A stretch of DNA of 64,000 nucleotides from Achromobacter spanius (GTDB lineage Bacteria; Pseudomonadota; Gammaproteobacteria; Burkholderiales; Burkholderiaceae_B), in assembly GCF_029637605.1 (NCBI RefSeq), contig NZ_CP121261.1:744001-808000 (forward strand). The letters run 5' to 3'. This document shows, piece after piece, positions 17,702-25,333 of the stretch. How positions within the stretch are numbered: position 1 is the first letter of the stretch; every line of letters starts with the position of its first letter. The notes below the pieces were generated by a model that was not told the origin of the DNA, did not search any database, and was given only the letters and a program-made list of their open reading frames with translations. The position numbers were made by a program, and so were the translations under genes.

Positions 17702-18384
17702 GGGTCCCGCTGTTCCATGACGTAACCCAGGCCCCACACGGTATGCAGCAGGCGCGTGCTGAAGGGGTCGTCCATCTTCATGCGCAGCCTGCGCACGGCG
17801 ACGTCGATGGCGTTGGTGCCACGGTCGAAGTTGATGCCCCAGACATGCGAGGCCAGGTTCATGCGGGATTGCACTTCGCCGTGCTTGCGCATCAACCGTT
17901 CAAGCAGTGCGAATTCAATCGCGGTGAGTCGGATGCGCTGACCTTCGCGCAAGGCCTTGCGGCTTAGCAATTGAAGTTCAAGATCGCCCACGCGCAAGAC
18001 ATGCTGCGCGCCCGCATCGTCGTTGGGCGAGGACCGTCGGCTGATGGCCTTCATCCGCGCGACGAGCTCGCATGTGGCGTAGGGTTTGGCCAGGTAGTCG
18101 TCCGCGCCTTCGCTCAAGCCTTGAACGCGGGCTTGCAGTTCGTCGCGGGCGGAGACGATCAGCACGGGCACATTGCTTTCCTTGCGCAGTTCCCGCAGCA
18201 CGGTGAAACCGTCCATGACCGGTAGCTGCACATCCAGCAGGATCAGGTCGTAGGGAAACGTCTTCGCGATGCGAAGGCCGCTTACGCCGTCGGTGGCAAT
18301 GTGGACGATTTGGCCTTGCTCGGCAAGCGTGTGGCTCAGTGCTTCGGCCGAGATCTTGTCATTGTCGATTACGAGGACTTTCAT
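17692..18384 (-). CDS. OmpR/PhoB-family response regulator (orphan)
   Basis: A 230-residue two-domain regulator. The receiver has the acidic pair D7/D9, phospho-acceptor D51 (LILLDVQLPVMDGF), S78 and K100 (LAKPY). The C-terminal winged helix (about 130-225) carries RLTAIEFALLERLMRKHGEV and the TVWGLGYVM ending. No histidine kinase gene is adjacent on either side, so its partner is elsewhere. It converges with the amidohydrolase, and the stop codon lies inside an inverted repeat. Target genes are unknown. Confidence 0.9.
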   Translation of the reverse strand: MKVLVIDNDKISAEALSHTLAEQGQIVHIATDGVSGLRIAKTFPYDLILLDVQLPVMDGFTVLRELRKESNVPVLIVSARDELQARVQGLSEGADDYLAKPYATCELVARMKAISRRSSPNDDAGAQHVLRVGDLELQLLSRKALREGQRIRLTAIEFALLERLMRKHGEVQSRMNLASHVWGINFDRGTNAIDVAVRRLRMKMDDPFSTRLLHTVWGLGYVMEQRDPPN

Positions 18385-18566
18385 GGGTTACTGCATCGAA
18401 TGGATGCCGTTGGCTTGCGGGCCGCGCCAAGGCGCGATTTGCAAAGCTGACGGCGTTCCTCACACGGACTGGCGCAACGAAATGCAGCGGTAAGGCGTGC
18501 ACGCCAGGCGACCCGTCATGCTGACGGCTAATAACGCTCTTGTGAATTGGAAGAGTCTTAAAAGTG

Positions 18567-18590
18567 CCCCGGCCGGCAGGCCGGCCGGGG
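18567..18590. repeat. perfect GC-rich hairpin
   Basis: CCCCGGCCGGC (18567-18577) and GCCGGCCGGGG (18580-18590) are exact inverted repeats separated by 2 nt. Neither side has a strong T-tract. On the - strand it is followed by CACTTTTAAG, so it could be a weak terminator or a transcript-end structure. Confidence 0.55.
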
Positions 18591-19010
18591 TAAAGTTGCT
18601 GCGAACGGTGCGCCAGATCGGGGGGGGGAAGGCGGCAACACCGTTTTTGCTGCGACGACTGCAACTTCTAACAACAACCAGATAGTTCACGACGTTTGCT
18701 TTCAGAGGCTGTGGCGGCTCCGATCGCTTGGCCGAGATTCGCAGCGTAATGATTGTGAGGGGGCTGCGAATGACTCCAATGTAGAGCGCCCCTTCGTCAG
18801 CCGTTCGCATGAGAACCGCTGCTTGCAACGGCGATTTGAGCCGTTTCAATTGGCCGTGATACGGTCCGTCAAGATAGGAATTTGGTCTGATATTTAGCGT
18901 GGTTCGCACAAGCCGCGCGAAACCGCCCCATGGGCGCGAAAGGCTTGCAGGCAATTGACCGAGCAAGGGCCGGGGCGGGGGCTATCTCTGCCGATTCAAT
19001 GCCAAGTGAA

Positions 19011-19045
19011 ACGGGCGGTGCAGCCTCGTTGGCCGCACCGCCCGT
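19011..19045 (-). terminator. rho-independent terminator of folE
   Basis: An 11-bp perfect stem, GCACCGCCCGT paired with ACGGGCGGTGC (+ strand coordinates 19035-19045 and 19011-19021), lies 18 bp after the folE stop. On the - strand it is followed by TTTCACTT. Confidence 0.7.
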
Positions 19046-19063
19046 GGTGGAAGTGGGGGAGTA

Positions 19064-19609
19064 TCAGCGGATCAGGCTGAGGAATTCGGCCCGCGTCGAC
19101 GGGTTGTCGTGAAACTCGCCCAACATGACCGAGGTCACCATGGACGAATTCTGCTTTTCCACGCCGCGCATCATCATGCACATGTGCTGGGCTTCGATCA
19201 CCACCGCCACACCGGCCGCGCCGGTCACGCTTTGCACGGCTTCGGCCACCTGGCGGCTCAGGTTTTCCTGGATTTGCAGGCGGCGTGCATACATTTCCAC
19301 AATGCGTGCCACCTTGGACAGGCCCAGCACCTTGCCGGCCGGCAGATAGGCCACATGCGCCTTGCCGATGAAGGGCAGCATGTGGTGCTCGCACAGCGAA
19401 TACAGCTCGATGTTCTTCACCAGCACAATTTCGCGCGTGTCGGACGTGAACAGCGCGCCGTTGACGATTTCGTCGAGGTTCTGCGTGTAGCCACGGCACA
19501 GATGACGCATGGCCTTGGCCGCGCGGGCGGGCGTATCGGCCAAGCCTTCGCGGGACGGGTCTTCCCCTAGCGCTTCGAGAATGGCGGTGTAGTTCTTTTC
19601 CAATGACAT
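19064..19609 (-). CDS. folE: GTP cyclohydrolase I
   Basis: A 181-residue GTP cyclohydrolase I, first enzyme of tetrahydrofolate/pterin synthesis (GTP to dihydroneopterin triphosphate). The zinc ligands are visible as C73 and H76 in [10 protein letters not shown] and C144 in [12 protein letters not shown]. The conserved [17 protein letters not shown] and the C-terminal [10 protein letters not shown] are also present. The ATG at 19609 follows CAGGAGTCCCCCC on the - strand. It is a single gene, with a terminator downstream and short repeats beginning about 60 bp upstream of its start. Confidence 0.96.
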   Translation of the reverse strand: MSLEKNYTAILEALGEDPSREGLADTPARAAKAMRHLCRGYTQNLDEIVNGALFTSDTREIVLVKNIELYSLCEHHMLPFIGKAHVAYLPAGKVLGLSKVARIVEMYARRLQIQENLSRQVAEAVQSVTGAAGVAVVIEAQHMCMMMRGVEKQNSSMVTSVMLGEFHDNPSTRAEFLSLIR

Positions 19610-19667
19610 GGGGGGACTCCTGGGGCAACGCGTTCGTCGTGGCGTCGTGTCGTGCCGCGTCGGCGAC

Positions 19668-19777
19668 GCGGGATTGCAGGCAAGTCTACCGCAGCACGGG
19701 ATTGTCTACCGTGGCGCGGGATTGCCTGCGGTGGTGTGGGGATTGTCTGCCGTGACGTGGGATTGCCTGCCATAGCC
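19668..19777. repeat. 20-21-bp imperfect tandem repeat upstream of folE
   Basis: Five GGGATTG-starting units occur at 19670, 19698, 19718, 19739 and 19759, the last four spaced 20-21 bp, with variable CTGCCGTGRCGT-like remainders. The array abuts the 158-bp repeat array and lies in the upstream region of folE. Confidence 0.75.
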
Positions 19778-20344
19778 GCCGCCGCTGATGGGTTCCGTGC
19801 GATAGGCGCTGGTTTTCGCGGGTCGGCGTTGCCGCACTTCACCCATCCTACGATCCACCATCCGTAGGATGGGTGAAGCGCGCCATACGCTATGCAAGAA
19901 CCCCGCCAACAATCGCGCGCAACCCATCGTGCGCAGCCGCCGCTGATGGGTTCCGTGCGATAGGCGTTTGTTTTCGCGGGTCGGCGTTGCCGCACTTCAC
20001 CCATCCTACGATCCACCATCCGTAGGATGGGTGAAGCGCGCCGCACGCTGTGCAAGAACCCCGCCAACAATCGCGCGCAACCCATCGTGTGCAGCCGCCG
20101 CTGATGGGTTCCGTGCGACAGGCGTTTGTTTTCGCGGGTCGGCGTTGCCGCACTTCACCCATCCTACGATCCACCATCCGTAGGATGGGTGAAGCGCGCC
20201 GCACGCTATGCAAGAACCCCGCCAACAATCGCGCGCAACCCATCGTGCGCAGCCGCCGCTGATGGGTTCCGTGCGACAGGCGCTGGTTTTCGCGGGTCGG
20301 CGTTGCCGCACTTCACCCATCCTACGATCCACCATCCGTAGATT

Positions 20345-21322
20345 CTATGGTTTGGCGCAAGCTTGGCTGACCATAAAGAGGTTTACATCGAAGGGTTTGC
20401 GCGATTTCCATACGCCGAAGGCGATGCGTAGGAGTTTTCTGGCGATGATGTTTAATGCCTGCGTTGAGGCCCAGCCCTTGGCTCGTAACGCTGCGTAGAG
20501 GGGTTTGAAGGCAGCTGTTCGGCTTGCTGAGGATGCCGCGTTGTAGGCAAGGCTTCTCAGGGCCGCATCGCCTTGCTTGCTGAGTTTACGCAGGCCTTTG
20601 TAGGCGCCAGACTCCTTGGGCCTGGGGTCCAGCCCCGCGTAGGCCACCACTGCGTCCGAGGAGGCGAACGGGATGCGGGCGAAGGCCGTCACCAGTGCGG
20701 CCCCAGTCAGCTTTCCCACGCCGGTAATGCTGGTGATTAAGTTGAAGTCGTCGGTCAAGGCGGGTTCGGCAGCGATCTGATCGAGCATTTCGCGCTCAAG
20801 AGCATCTGCCAACTGCGCCAAGGCATCCAACGCTTGCTGGACCTGAGCTTGCGAGCCCACGTGTTTGTGCCGATCGCTGGACAGGCGCAGCCTCGTGCGC
20901 GTCGTGACCGCCACCTTGCGTAAGCGTTGGATCTGACTCAGGCGCTCGATGTGCTCCGGGCAAGGTTCGTAGCTATGCAACCGCTCGTGCTCGAGCGCCA
21001 CGTAACGCGCAATCATGACAGCGTCGAGTCGGTCGGTCTTGCCCCGTTGAGCCTGCGACTTGGCGTAATGGTGCAAGGCCTTGGGGTTCAGCACATAGAC
21101 GCGCAGTCCACGCTCATATGCCAGGTCGGCCAACAGGCGCTCGTAGCCACCGGTGGACTCCATGGCAAGAACGCTTCCGGACGGCAGCGTTTGCAACCAT
21201 TTTTCCAAGCCAGTCGTTGAGTTTTTGACGGCTCGGGTCAACGGCTTGGCCGCCCCGTGCATCGCCACAACAACCTCGGATTTCCCCACATCCACACCAA
21301 AGAAAGATTGAGACGTTTGCAT
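20345..21322 (-). CDS. IS110-family transposase (DEDD recombinase)
   Basis: A 325-residue IS110 recombinase. The N-terminal RuvC-like domain has the acidic set D11 (FFGVDVGKSE), E55 (AMESTGGYE), D97 and D100 (KTDRLDA). The C-terminal Tnp domain has ITGVGKLTGAALVTAF, AYAGLDPRPKESG and S248 in LRKLSKQGD, the position of the catalytic serine. The length is normal and no frameshift or stop is seen, so the element looks competent. The start at 21322 follows GGGAG seven bases upstream. These enzymes use an element-encoded bridge RNA to choose donor and target. Confidence 0.95.
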   Translation of the reverse strand: MQTSQSFFGVDVGKSEVVVAMHGAAKPLTRAVKNSTTGLEKWLQTLPSGSVLAMESTGGYERLLADLAYERGLRVYVLNPKALHHYAKSQAQRGKTDRLDAVMIARYVALEHERLHSYEPCPEHIERLSQIQRLRKVAVTTRTRLRLSSDRHKHVGSQAQVQQALDALAQLADALEREMLDQIAAEPALTDDFNLITSITGVGKLTGAALVTAFARIPFASSDAVVAYAGLDPRPKESGAYKGLRKLSKQGDAALRSLAYNAASSASRTAAFKPLYAALRAKGWASTQALNIIARKLLRIAFGVWKSRKPFDVNLFMVSQACAKP

Positions 21323-21543
21323 CTCTAGACTCCCTGCGATAGCGTTGTGTCTGCTGGGGAAGCCACGCCCGATTCGTTACCTTGCGATCAATCGGCGGTC
21401 ACGGCCGCTAGATTCTTAATCGACGTATTTGGGCGGGGTGGGATATCTACCGACGTCAGTCCGCTGGTGACGGCTGATGGATGGGTGCGTCCCGATCCCC
21501 AGCACCCCCGAAGCAAGATCGGTAAGTGCTATGAAAACATACA
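21323..21543 (-). ncRNA. putative IS110 bridge RNA region
   Basis: The non-coding end, read on the - strand, shows the parts expected of a bridge RNA in order. A 5' stem CCGATC/GATCGG brackets about 21496-21520. Next is a target loop with left guide CACCCATCC (21479-21487), identical to the left half of the occupied target, and right guide CGGTAG (21448-21453), complementary to the target's CTAC after the core, with a small hairpin between. Then comes a donor loop with left guide AGAATCT (21410-21416), identical to the element's own left-donor end, and right guide CAAG (21381-21384), complementary to CTTG of the other end, again with a hairpin (GCGG/CCGC) between. The exact RNA ends are not determined. 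Confidence 0.75.
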
Positions 21544-21634
21544 AGGATGGGTGAAGCGCGCCGCACGCTGTGCAAGAACCCCGCCAACAATCGCGCGCAA
21601 CCCATCGTGTGACGTACCCCACAACGTGCCGGCG

Positions 21635-22585
21635 CTATCTGAACAGGTACCTGGGTATCAGCCACACATACGCCACCATGCCGAACAGTTCCACCAATGA
21701 CTGCGCCACGATCACCACCGCCGCCACCTCCCCGCCGGCAGGAAGCAACAGGGCCAGGGGCAGCACCACGAATGAATTTCGTGTGCCCATGCTGAATGCA
21801 AGCGTTCGCCCTTGTTCGACGGGCAGGCGTAGCCAGCGCGCAATGCCCTTGGCCAGCAAGGCGGCGGCCAGCAGGAACAGCACAAAGGCGGGCAGCGTCT
21901 GTTGCAGTTCGTCCATGGCGCGTGCGACGGTACCCACCTGCGCGCCCGCAATCAGGAACACCACCAGCGACAGCAGCGGCACCGGCCACCAGGCCATGGC
22001 GTCTTGCAGGCGTTGGGCTTTGGGATGCGCCGCGATCCACCGTTCCGCCAGCGCCGCGCCGGCCAGGGGCGCCAGCACGATCAATACGGCGGGGGCCAGC
22101 GTGGCCCAGTCCCATGAGCCCAGGCTTTGCGTGTCCGCCATCAGCCACAGGTACAACGGCAGCAGGATCAACTGCAACACCAGATTCAGCGGAGTGATGG
22201 CAATGGCGCGGGGCACGTCCCCCTTGCCCAGTTGGCTGAATGTGATGAACCAGTCGGTGCAAGGCACCAGCAGCACCAGCAGCACGCCCAGGCGCACGAC
22301 CGGATCAAAGTCGAACGCCTCCACCAGCAACCAAGTCAGCAGTGGAAGCATCACGAAATTGCCCAGCAGCACCGCCAGCAAGAAGCGCCGATCGCGCAGG
22401 GCATGTCGCACATGCAGCAGCGGTACTTGCAGAAAGGTGGCGAACAGCAGCGTCGCCAGGGTGGGCCACAACAAGGTTTCCATGGTCGGGCCTGCCTGCG
22501 GCCATGCGGTGCCGGCGGCCAAACCCAAGCCGATGGCAAGCAGATAGGCCCAGACCTGATAGCGTTCCAGCGTCAGGCGGGTCAT
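21635..22585 (-). CDS. bile acid:sodium symporter/arsenic-resistance-type transporter (BASS superfamily)
   Basis: A 316-residue polytopic membrane protein with about nine or ten helices. It belongs to the BASS/ACR3-like group: LLVLLVPCTDWFITFSQLGKGD resembles the conserved region around the ACR3 cysteine, and GRTLAFSMGTRNSFVVLPLALLLP is the second conserved substrate-site region. Proteins like this are often annotated arsenic resistance protein, but no arsR/arsC neighbours are present, so the substrate is open. The start MTRLTLERYQ at 22585 follows GAGGCG; an upstream ATG at 22630 would add 15 untypical residues. It ends close to the 158-bp repeat array. Confidence 0.8.
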   Translation of the reverse strand: MTRLTLERYQVWAYLLAIGLGLAAGTAWPQAGPTMETLLWPTLATLLFATFLQVPLLHVRHALRDRRFLLAVLLGNFVMLPLLTWLLVEAFDFDPVVRLGVLLVLLVPCTDWFITFSQLGKGDVPRAIAITPLNLVLQLILLPLYLWLMADTQSLGSWDWATLAPAVLIVLAPLAGAALAERWIAAHPKAQRLQDAMAWWPVPLLSLVVFLIAGAQVGTVARAMDELQQTLPAFVLFLLAAALLAKGIARWLRLPVEQGRTLAFSMGTRNSFVVLPLALLLPAGGEVAAVVIVAQSLVELFGMVAYVWLIPRYLFR

Positions 22586-22642
22586 GACCAGCGCCTCGCC
22601 GTGGTGGTACGAACAGCTAAGCGTGGGCAAGGATGCCCCATC

Positions 22643-22768
22643 GCTCTGTGGCTCAGCCTTGCTCTGTCGCTCAAACTTGCCCTATCGCTCAAGCTTGCTC
22701 TGTGGCTCAAGCTTGCTCTATCCCACAAGCCTGCTGTGCCCATCATGCTTGCTCTATCACCCCTGCTT
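22643..22768. repeat. 18-bp minisatellite, seven copies
   Basis: Seven consecutive 18-bp units related to GCTCTGTGGCTCAAGCTT start at 22643, 22661, 22679, 22697, 22715, 22733 and 22751. The last three are diverged. The final copy overlaps the stop and last codons of the next - strand gene (stop at 22757). The unit is a multiple of three, so open frames run through it, but none looks like a real protein. Confidence 0.9.
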
Positions 22769-23260
22769 GGGAAAACCGCCACTGGCCCACTCCGATGCCC
22801 GCTGCACGCTCAGCTTGTACGTCGGCGCAACCTGGACTTGCGCCAGTTGTTCGCCGGATTCGTCGTAAGCGCTCAGCAACGCATACGGCTCGTAGTCGTC
22901 GGGCACGATGTCCAGCTTGATGGTCAGGCGGCCGGCGTCGGTGTCGATCTTCACGCTCTTGTGCAGCGTGGCATGCAATTGCTGCTCGTGGCGTCGCAAA
23001 ACTTCGTTGGCGGTCTTGACCAAGGTGATGAACGCTGGCGAGTCCAGCGGCTTGGGGTTCTTTTTGTCACGGCCCATGGTCCAGGGGCCGACCAGGGCGG
23101 GTTCGGCTTGCCCGTCCAGGGTCATCTCGACGGCCCAGCCGTCGTCGTCTTCGTTCTTGATGATGCGTGCCGTCCAGCCGTCATCGCGCCACAGCCTGGC
23201 TTCCTGTTCCTTGCGGTCTTCGGACATGCCGGCGTCGTCGGGGGTGGAGGTGTCTGTCAC
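22757..23260 (-). CDS. conserved hypothetical acidic protein, 167 aa
   Basis: A soluble protein with no recognised family. It has WRDDGWTARIIKNEDDDGWAVEMTLDGQAEPALVGPWTMGRDKKNPKPLDSPAFITLVKTANEVLRRHE in the middle section, a beta-rich C-terminal half (IDTDAGRLTIKLDIVPDDYEPYALLSAYDE) and no signal peptide. The GTG at 23260 is preferred because AGGAG lies about ten bases upstream; the ATG at 23227 has no comparable site. The longer frame to 23512 runs into the next gene and has different composition. The C-terminus is encoded by the last unit of the 18-bp repeat. Confidence 0.7.
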   Translation of the reverse strand: MTDTSTPDDAGMSEDRKEQEARLWRDDGWTARIIKNEDDDGWAVEMTLDGQAEPALVGPWTMGRDKKNPKPLDSPAFITLVKTANEVLRRHEQQLHATLHKSVKIDTDAGRLTIKLDIVPDDYEPYALLSAYDESGEQLAQVQVAPTYKLSVQRASEWASGGFPKQG

Positions 23261-23402
23261 TGCGGTACTGCTCCTGGATTGTTGTGCTTGAATATCGGCA
23301 CTGTAGCCGAATGCCGGCCTTGTTTTCCGGCGCACAAGATCCCTGCCCGACATTTGACATGACCACGTAGGGGCGGGCTCGGGCAAGCCGCCCCGATACG
23401 CC

Positions 23403-24158
23403 CTAGATGCCTTGGCCGCCGGATATCTCGATCCGCTGAGCGTTGATCCACCGATTGTCCTGGGCAAGCAGGTTGGCAACCGCCGGCCCGATGTCGTCCG
23501 CCACGCCCACACGGCCCAGCGCCGTCATATCCGCGAAGAATTTGTTGAATTCCGCCGTGTCGCGCACCGCGCCGCCGAAGAAATCGGTCTCGATCGCGCC
23601 TGGCGCCACCACGTTGACGGCGATGTTGCGGCTGCCCAGTTCCTTGGCCAGGTAGACGGTCAGCACCTCGACCGCGCCCTTGACCGCCGCATAGACCGAC
23701 CAACCAGGCGCCGAGATACGGGTCAAGGCCGTCGATAGATTCACGATGCGACCCCCATCCGCGACCACCGGCAGCAGCGCCTGCGTCAAAAAGAACACGC
23801 CTTTGAAGTGCACGTCGACCAATCGGTCGAACTGCGCCTCGGTCGTTTCGGCGATCAAGGCCACATCGCCGTGGCCGGCGTTATGGACGATGTGGTCGAC
23901 CGTGTCGCGCTGCCAGGTGTCGCGCAGCGCCGTCTTCAGGCGTTGAACGAATGCGGGAAAGGCGGAGGTGTCGCCGACGTCCAATTGCAGGGCGACCGCC
24001 TTGCGGCCCATCTGTTCGATGTCGGCCACGACGGCCTGGGCATCCGCTTCGCGGCTTTGGTAGGTAAAGACAATATCGCCGCCTTTGCGGGCGATATTCA
24101 GGGCGGCGCTACGGCCCAGGCCACGGCTGCCGCCGGTGATGAAGGAAATTGTGCTCAT
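23403..24158 (-). CDS. short-chain dehydrogenase/reductase
   Basis: A 251-residue classical SDR. The cofactor motif TGGSRGLG is at 8-15, NAG at 93-95, and the catalytic S142, Y156 and K160 are in LSTALTRISAPGWSVYAAVK. It ends with INAQRIEISGGQGI, the usual C-terminal pattern. A basic residue after the second strand (SRE) suggests NADP(H). The ATG at 24158 follows AGGAG seven bases upstream. It is transcribed divergently from an AraC-type regulator 165 bp away, which probably controls it. The substrate is unknown. Confidence 0.92.
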   Translation of the reverse strand: MSTISFITGGSRGLGRSAALNIARKGGDIVFTYQSREADAQAVVADIEQMGRKAVALQLDVGDTSAFPAFVQRLKTALRDTWQRDTVDHIVHNAGHGDVALIAETTEAQFDRLVDVHFKGVFFLTQALLPVVADGGRIVNLSTALTRISAPGWSVYAAVKGAVEVLTVYLAKELGSRNIAVNVVAPGAIETDFFGGAVRDTAEFNKFFADMTALGRVGVADDIGPAVANLLAQDNRWINAQRIEISGGQGI

Positions 24159-24323
24159 GCTAAGGCTCCTAGGTGGTCGGGAATCAGGGTGTGATTTTGA
24201 AACGCCTGATCTCCGCGGCCTTTGCCTGAATCGTGAAGTCCTTGGCCTGTTCCTACAAAGGTGCCGTTTCGGCCGGGAAATGTCCGTTACGATCACAGCG
24301 AACGAAGATCACTGCGCCAGCGT

Positions 24324-25220
24324 ATGAACGACCCCCTGCTCAGAGCTGTCCGACGTTACGTCGAAGCCAACGCCAACCCCGCCGGCGTGGCACCCACCCC
24401 CATTCCCGGTCTGACCGCCATTCGGTCCACCCAGCCCAGCGGGCTGGAATATGCCATCTCGCGGCCCCTGGCCTGCTTGGTGTTACAGGGCAGCAAACGG
24501 GTGTCCATGGGCACGAACACCGTCGACTTCAGCGCTGGCGATTCGTTGCTGATTACGGCGGATGTGCCGACTGTCAGCCAGATCACGGTCGCCAGCACCG
24601 ACCAACCCTACCTTTCGCTGGTGTTGGATCTGGACATGGCGGTCATCGTGGAACTGGCCGTGGACATGAAGCTGCGCCCCGTGGCGCAGGACGCTCCGGT
24701 GCTCGCCGAGCCCACGGATGCCGAAGTCTCTGATGCGGCGCTGCGCTTGATGCGCCTGATTGATCGGCCCGACGCGTTGCCAGTGCTGCAAGCGCAAGGC
24801 TTGCGCGAACTGCATTACTGGCTGCTGGCGGGCCGGCATGGCGGCGCGATTCGTCAGCTTGGCGGGCCTGGCAAGCACGCCCAGCGCATTGCGCGTGCCA
24901 TCACCCTGATTCGAGCCGACTTCGCCCGGCCGCTGCCGATGGAGCGGTTGGCGGCCGAGGCCGGCATGAGCCCGTCGTCGTTCTACCAGCATTTCCGCGC
25001 GGCGACGTCGCTGTCGCCGCTGCAATTCCTGAAGCAGTTGCGCTTGATCGAGGCCAGGCGGTTGATGGCCACGGGGGAATTGTCGGCCAGCAGCGCCGCG
25101 TTTTCAGTCGGCTATGAAAGCGTGCAGCAGTTCACCAGGGAGTACCGTCGCCTGTTCGGTTTGCCCCCGGGCAAGGCCTCGGAAGCGCTGCGGGCCCACA
25201 TGTCGGAGGCGCAGGCGTAA
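24324..25220 (+). CDS. AraC-family transcriptional regulator
   Basis: A 298-residue protein with an AraC-type N-terminal ligand-binding domain (LACLVLQGSKRVSMGTNTVDFSAGDSLLITADVP) and a C-terminal double HTH (about 190-290: PMERLAAEAGMSPSSFYQHFRAATSLSPLQFLKQLRL, then SAAFSVGYESVQQFTREYRRLFG). Divergent from the SDR gene. The start MNDPLLRAVRR at 24324 matches the usual N-terminus of this subgroup; the in-frame ATG at 24261 adds residues lying in the promoter. The inducer is unknown. Confidence 0.92.
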   Translation: MNDPLLRAVRRYVEANANPAGVAPTPIPGLTAIRSTQPSGLEYAISRPLACLVLQGSKRVSMGTNTVDFSAGDSLLITADVPTVSQITVASTDQPYLSLVLDLDMAVIVELAVDMKLRPVAQDAPVLAEPTDAEVSDAALRLMRLIDRPDALPVLQAQGLRELHYWLLAGRHGGAIRQLGGPGKHAQRIARAITLIRADFARPLPMERLAAEAGMSPSSFYQHFRAATSLSPLQFLKQLRLIEARRLMATGELSASSAAFSVGYESVQQFTREYRRLFGLPPGKASEALRAHMSEAQA

Positions 25221-25261
25221 GCTTGCGTGGCGTCATGCGCCGTGGCCTGGCGTAAAGTAAA

Positions 25262-25297
25262 TAAAGTGTGTGAAGCGTGTGAAGTGTGTGAAGTATG
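25262..25297. repeat. 10-11-bp tandem repeat upstream of a hydrolase gene
   Basis: Three to four GTGTGAAG-containing units (GTGTGTGAAGC, GTGTGAAGTGT, GTGTGAAGTAT) follow one another. The repeat is in the 5' region of the hydrolase gene, ending about 36 bp before its chosen start. Confidence 0.7.
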
Positions 25298-25333
25298 GGA
25301 CGTATGAAAAATATGGGACATATGGAGAGCACC

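Larger units (their letters stand above)
18385..19063. other. 679-bp gap with no convincing gene
   Basis: Between the response regulator and folE I see no credible coding frame. The 168-codon - strand frame at 18460-18966 has no recognisable family and an atypical Ser/Arg/Leu mix. Visible structures are the GC-rich hairpin at 18567-18590, a run of nine G around 18618-18626, and the folE terminator at 19011-19045. The stretch around 18640-18900 is less GC-rich than its surroundings. Confidence 0.5.
20342..21545 (-). mobile_element. IS110-family insertion sequence (about 1204 bp, IS110 group)
   Basis: The element splits the fourth 158-bp repeat. Removing 20342-21545 restores the uninterrupted repeat exactly. 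Both junctions carry the dinucleotide AG on + (CT on -) at 20340-20341 and 21544-21545, matching the two-base core exchange known for IS110-family recombinases. There are no terminal inverted repeats and no longer target duplication, as expected. The transposase stop is only about 4 bp from one end. A roughly 220-bp non-coding segment lies before the transposase start, the layout of the IS110 group (long 5' non-coding end) as opposed to IS1111. Confidence 0.92.
19778..21611. repeat. four tandem copies of a 158-bp palindromic unit, last copy split by IS110
   Basis: Units begin at 19778, 19936, 20094 and 20252, exactly 158 bp apart. They differ by a few substitutions (for example GATAGGCG versus GACAGGCG, CTGG versus TTTG). 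The fourth is interrupted after offset 90 by the IS and resumes at 21546-21611. Each unit carries a long palindrome, CTTCACCCATCCTACG ... CGTAGGATGGGTGAAG, and a second inverted pair AACCCATC/GATGGGTT across the unit junction. Small open frames inside it repeat with the unit and are not genes. There are no spacers, so this is not a CRISPR array. Confidence 0.92.

Noticed and set aside
18460..18966. A 168-codon - strand frame in the 679-bp gap
   Set aside because: Composition is atypical, no family is visible and it overlaps the GC-rich hairpin.
19778..20340. CRISPR-like periodicity
   Set aside because: The 158-bp units are contiguous with no unique spacers and no cas genes; it is a tandem repeat.
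22582..22782. Frames encoding RASLSD-type hexapeptide repeats
   Set aside because: They arise from the 18-bp repeat being a multiple of three; no start context or export signal supports a gene.
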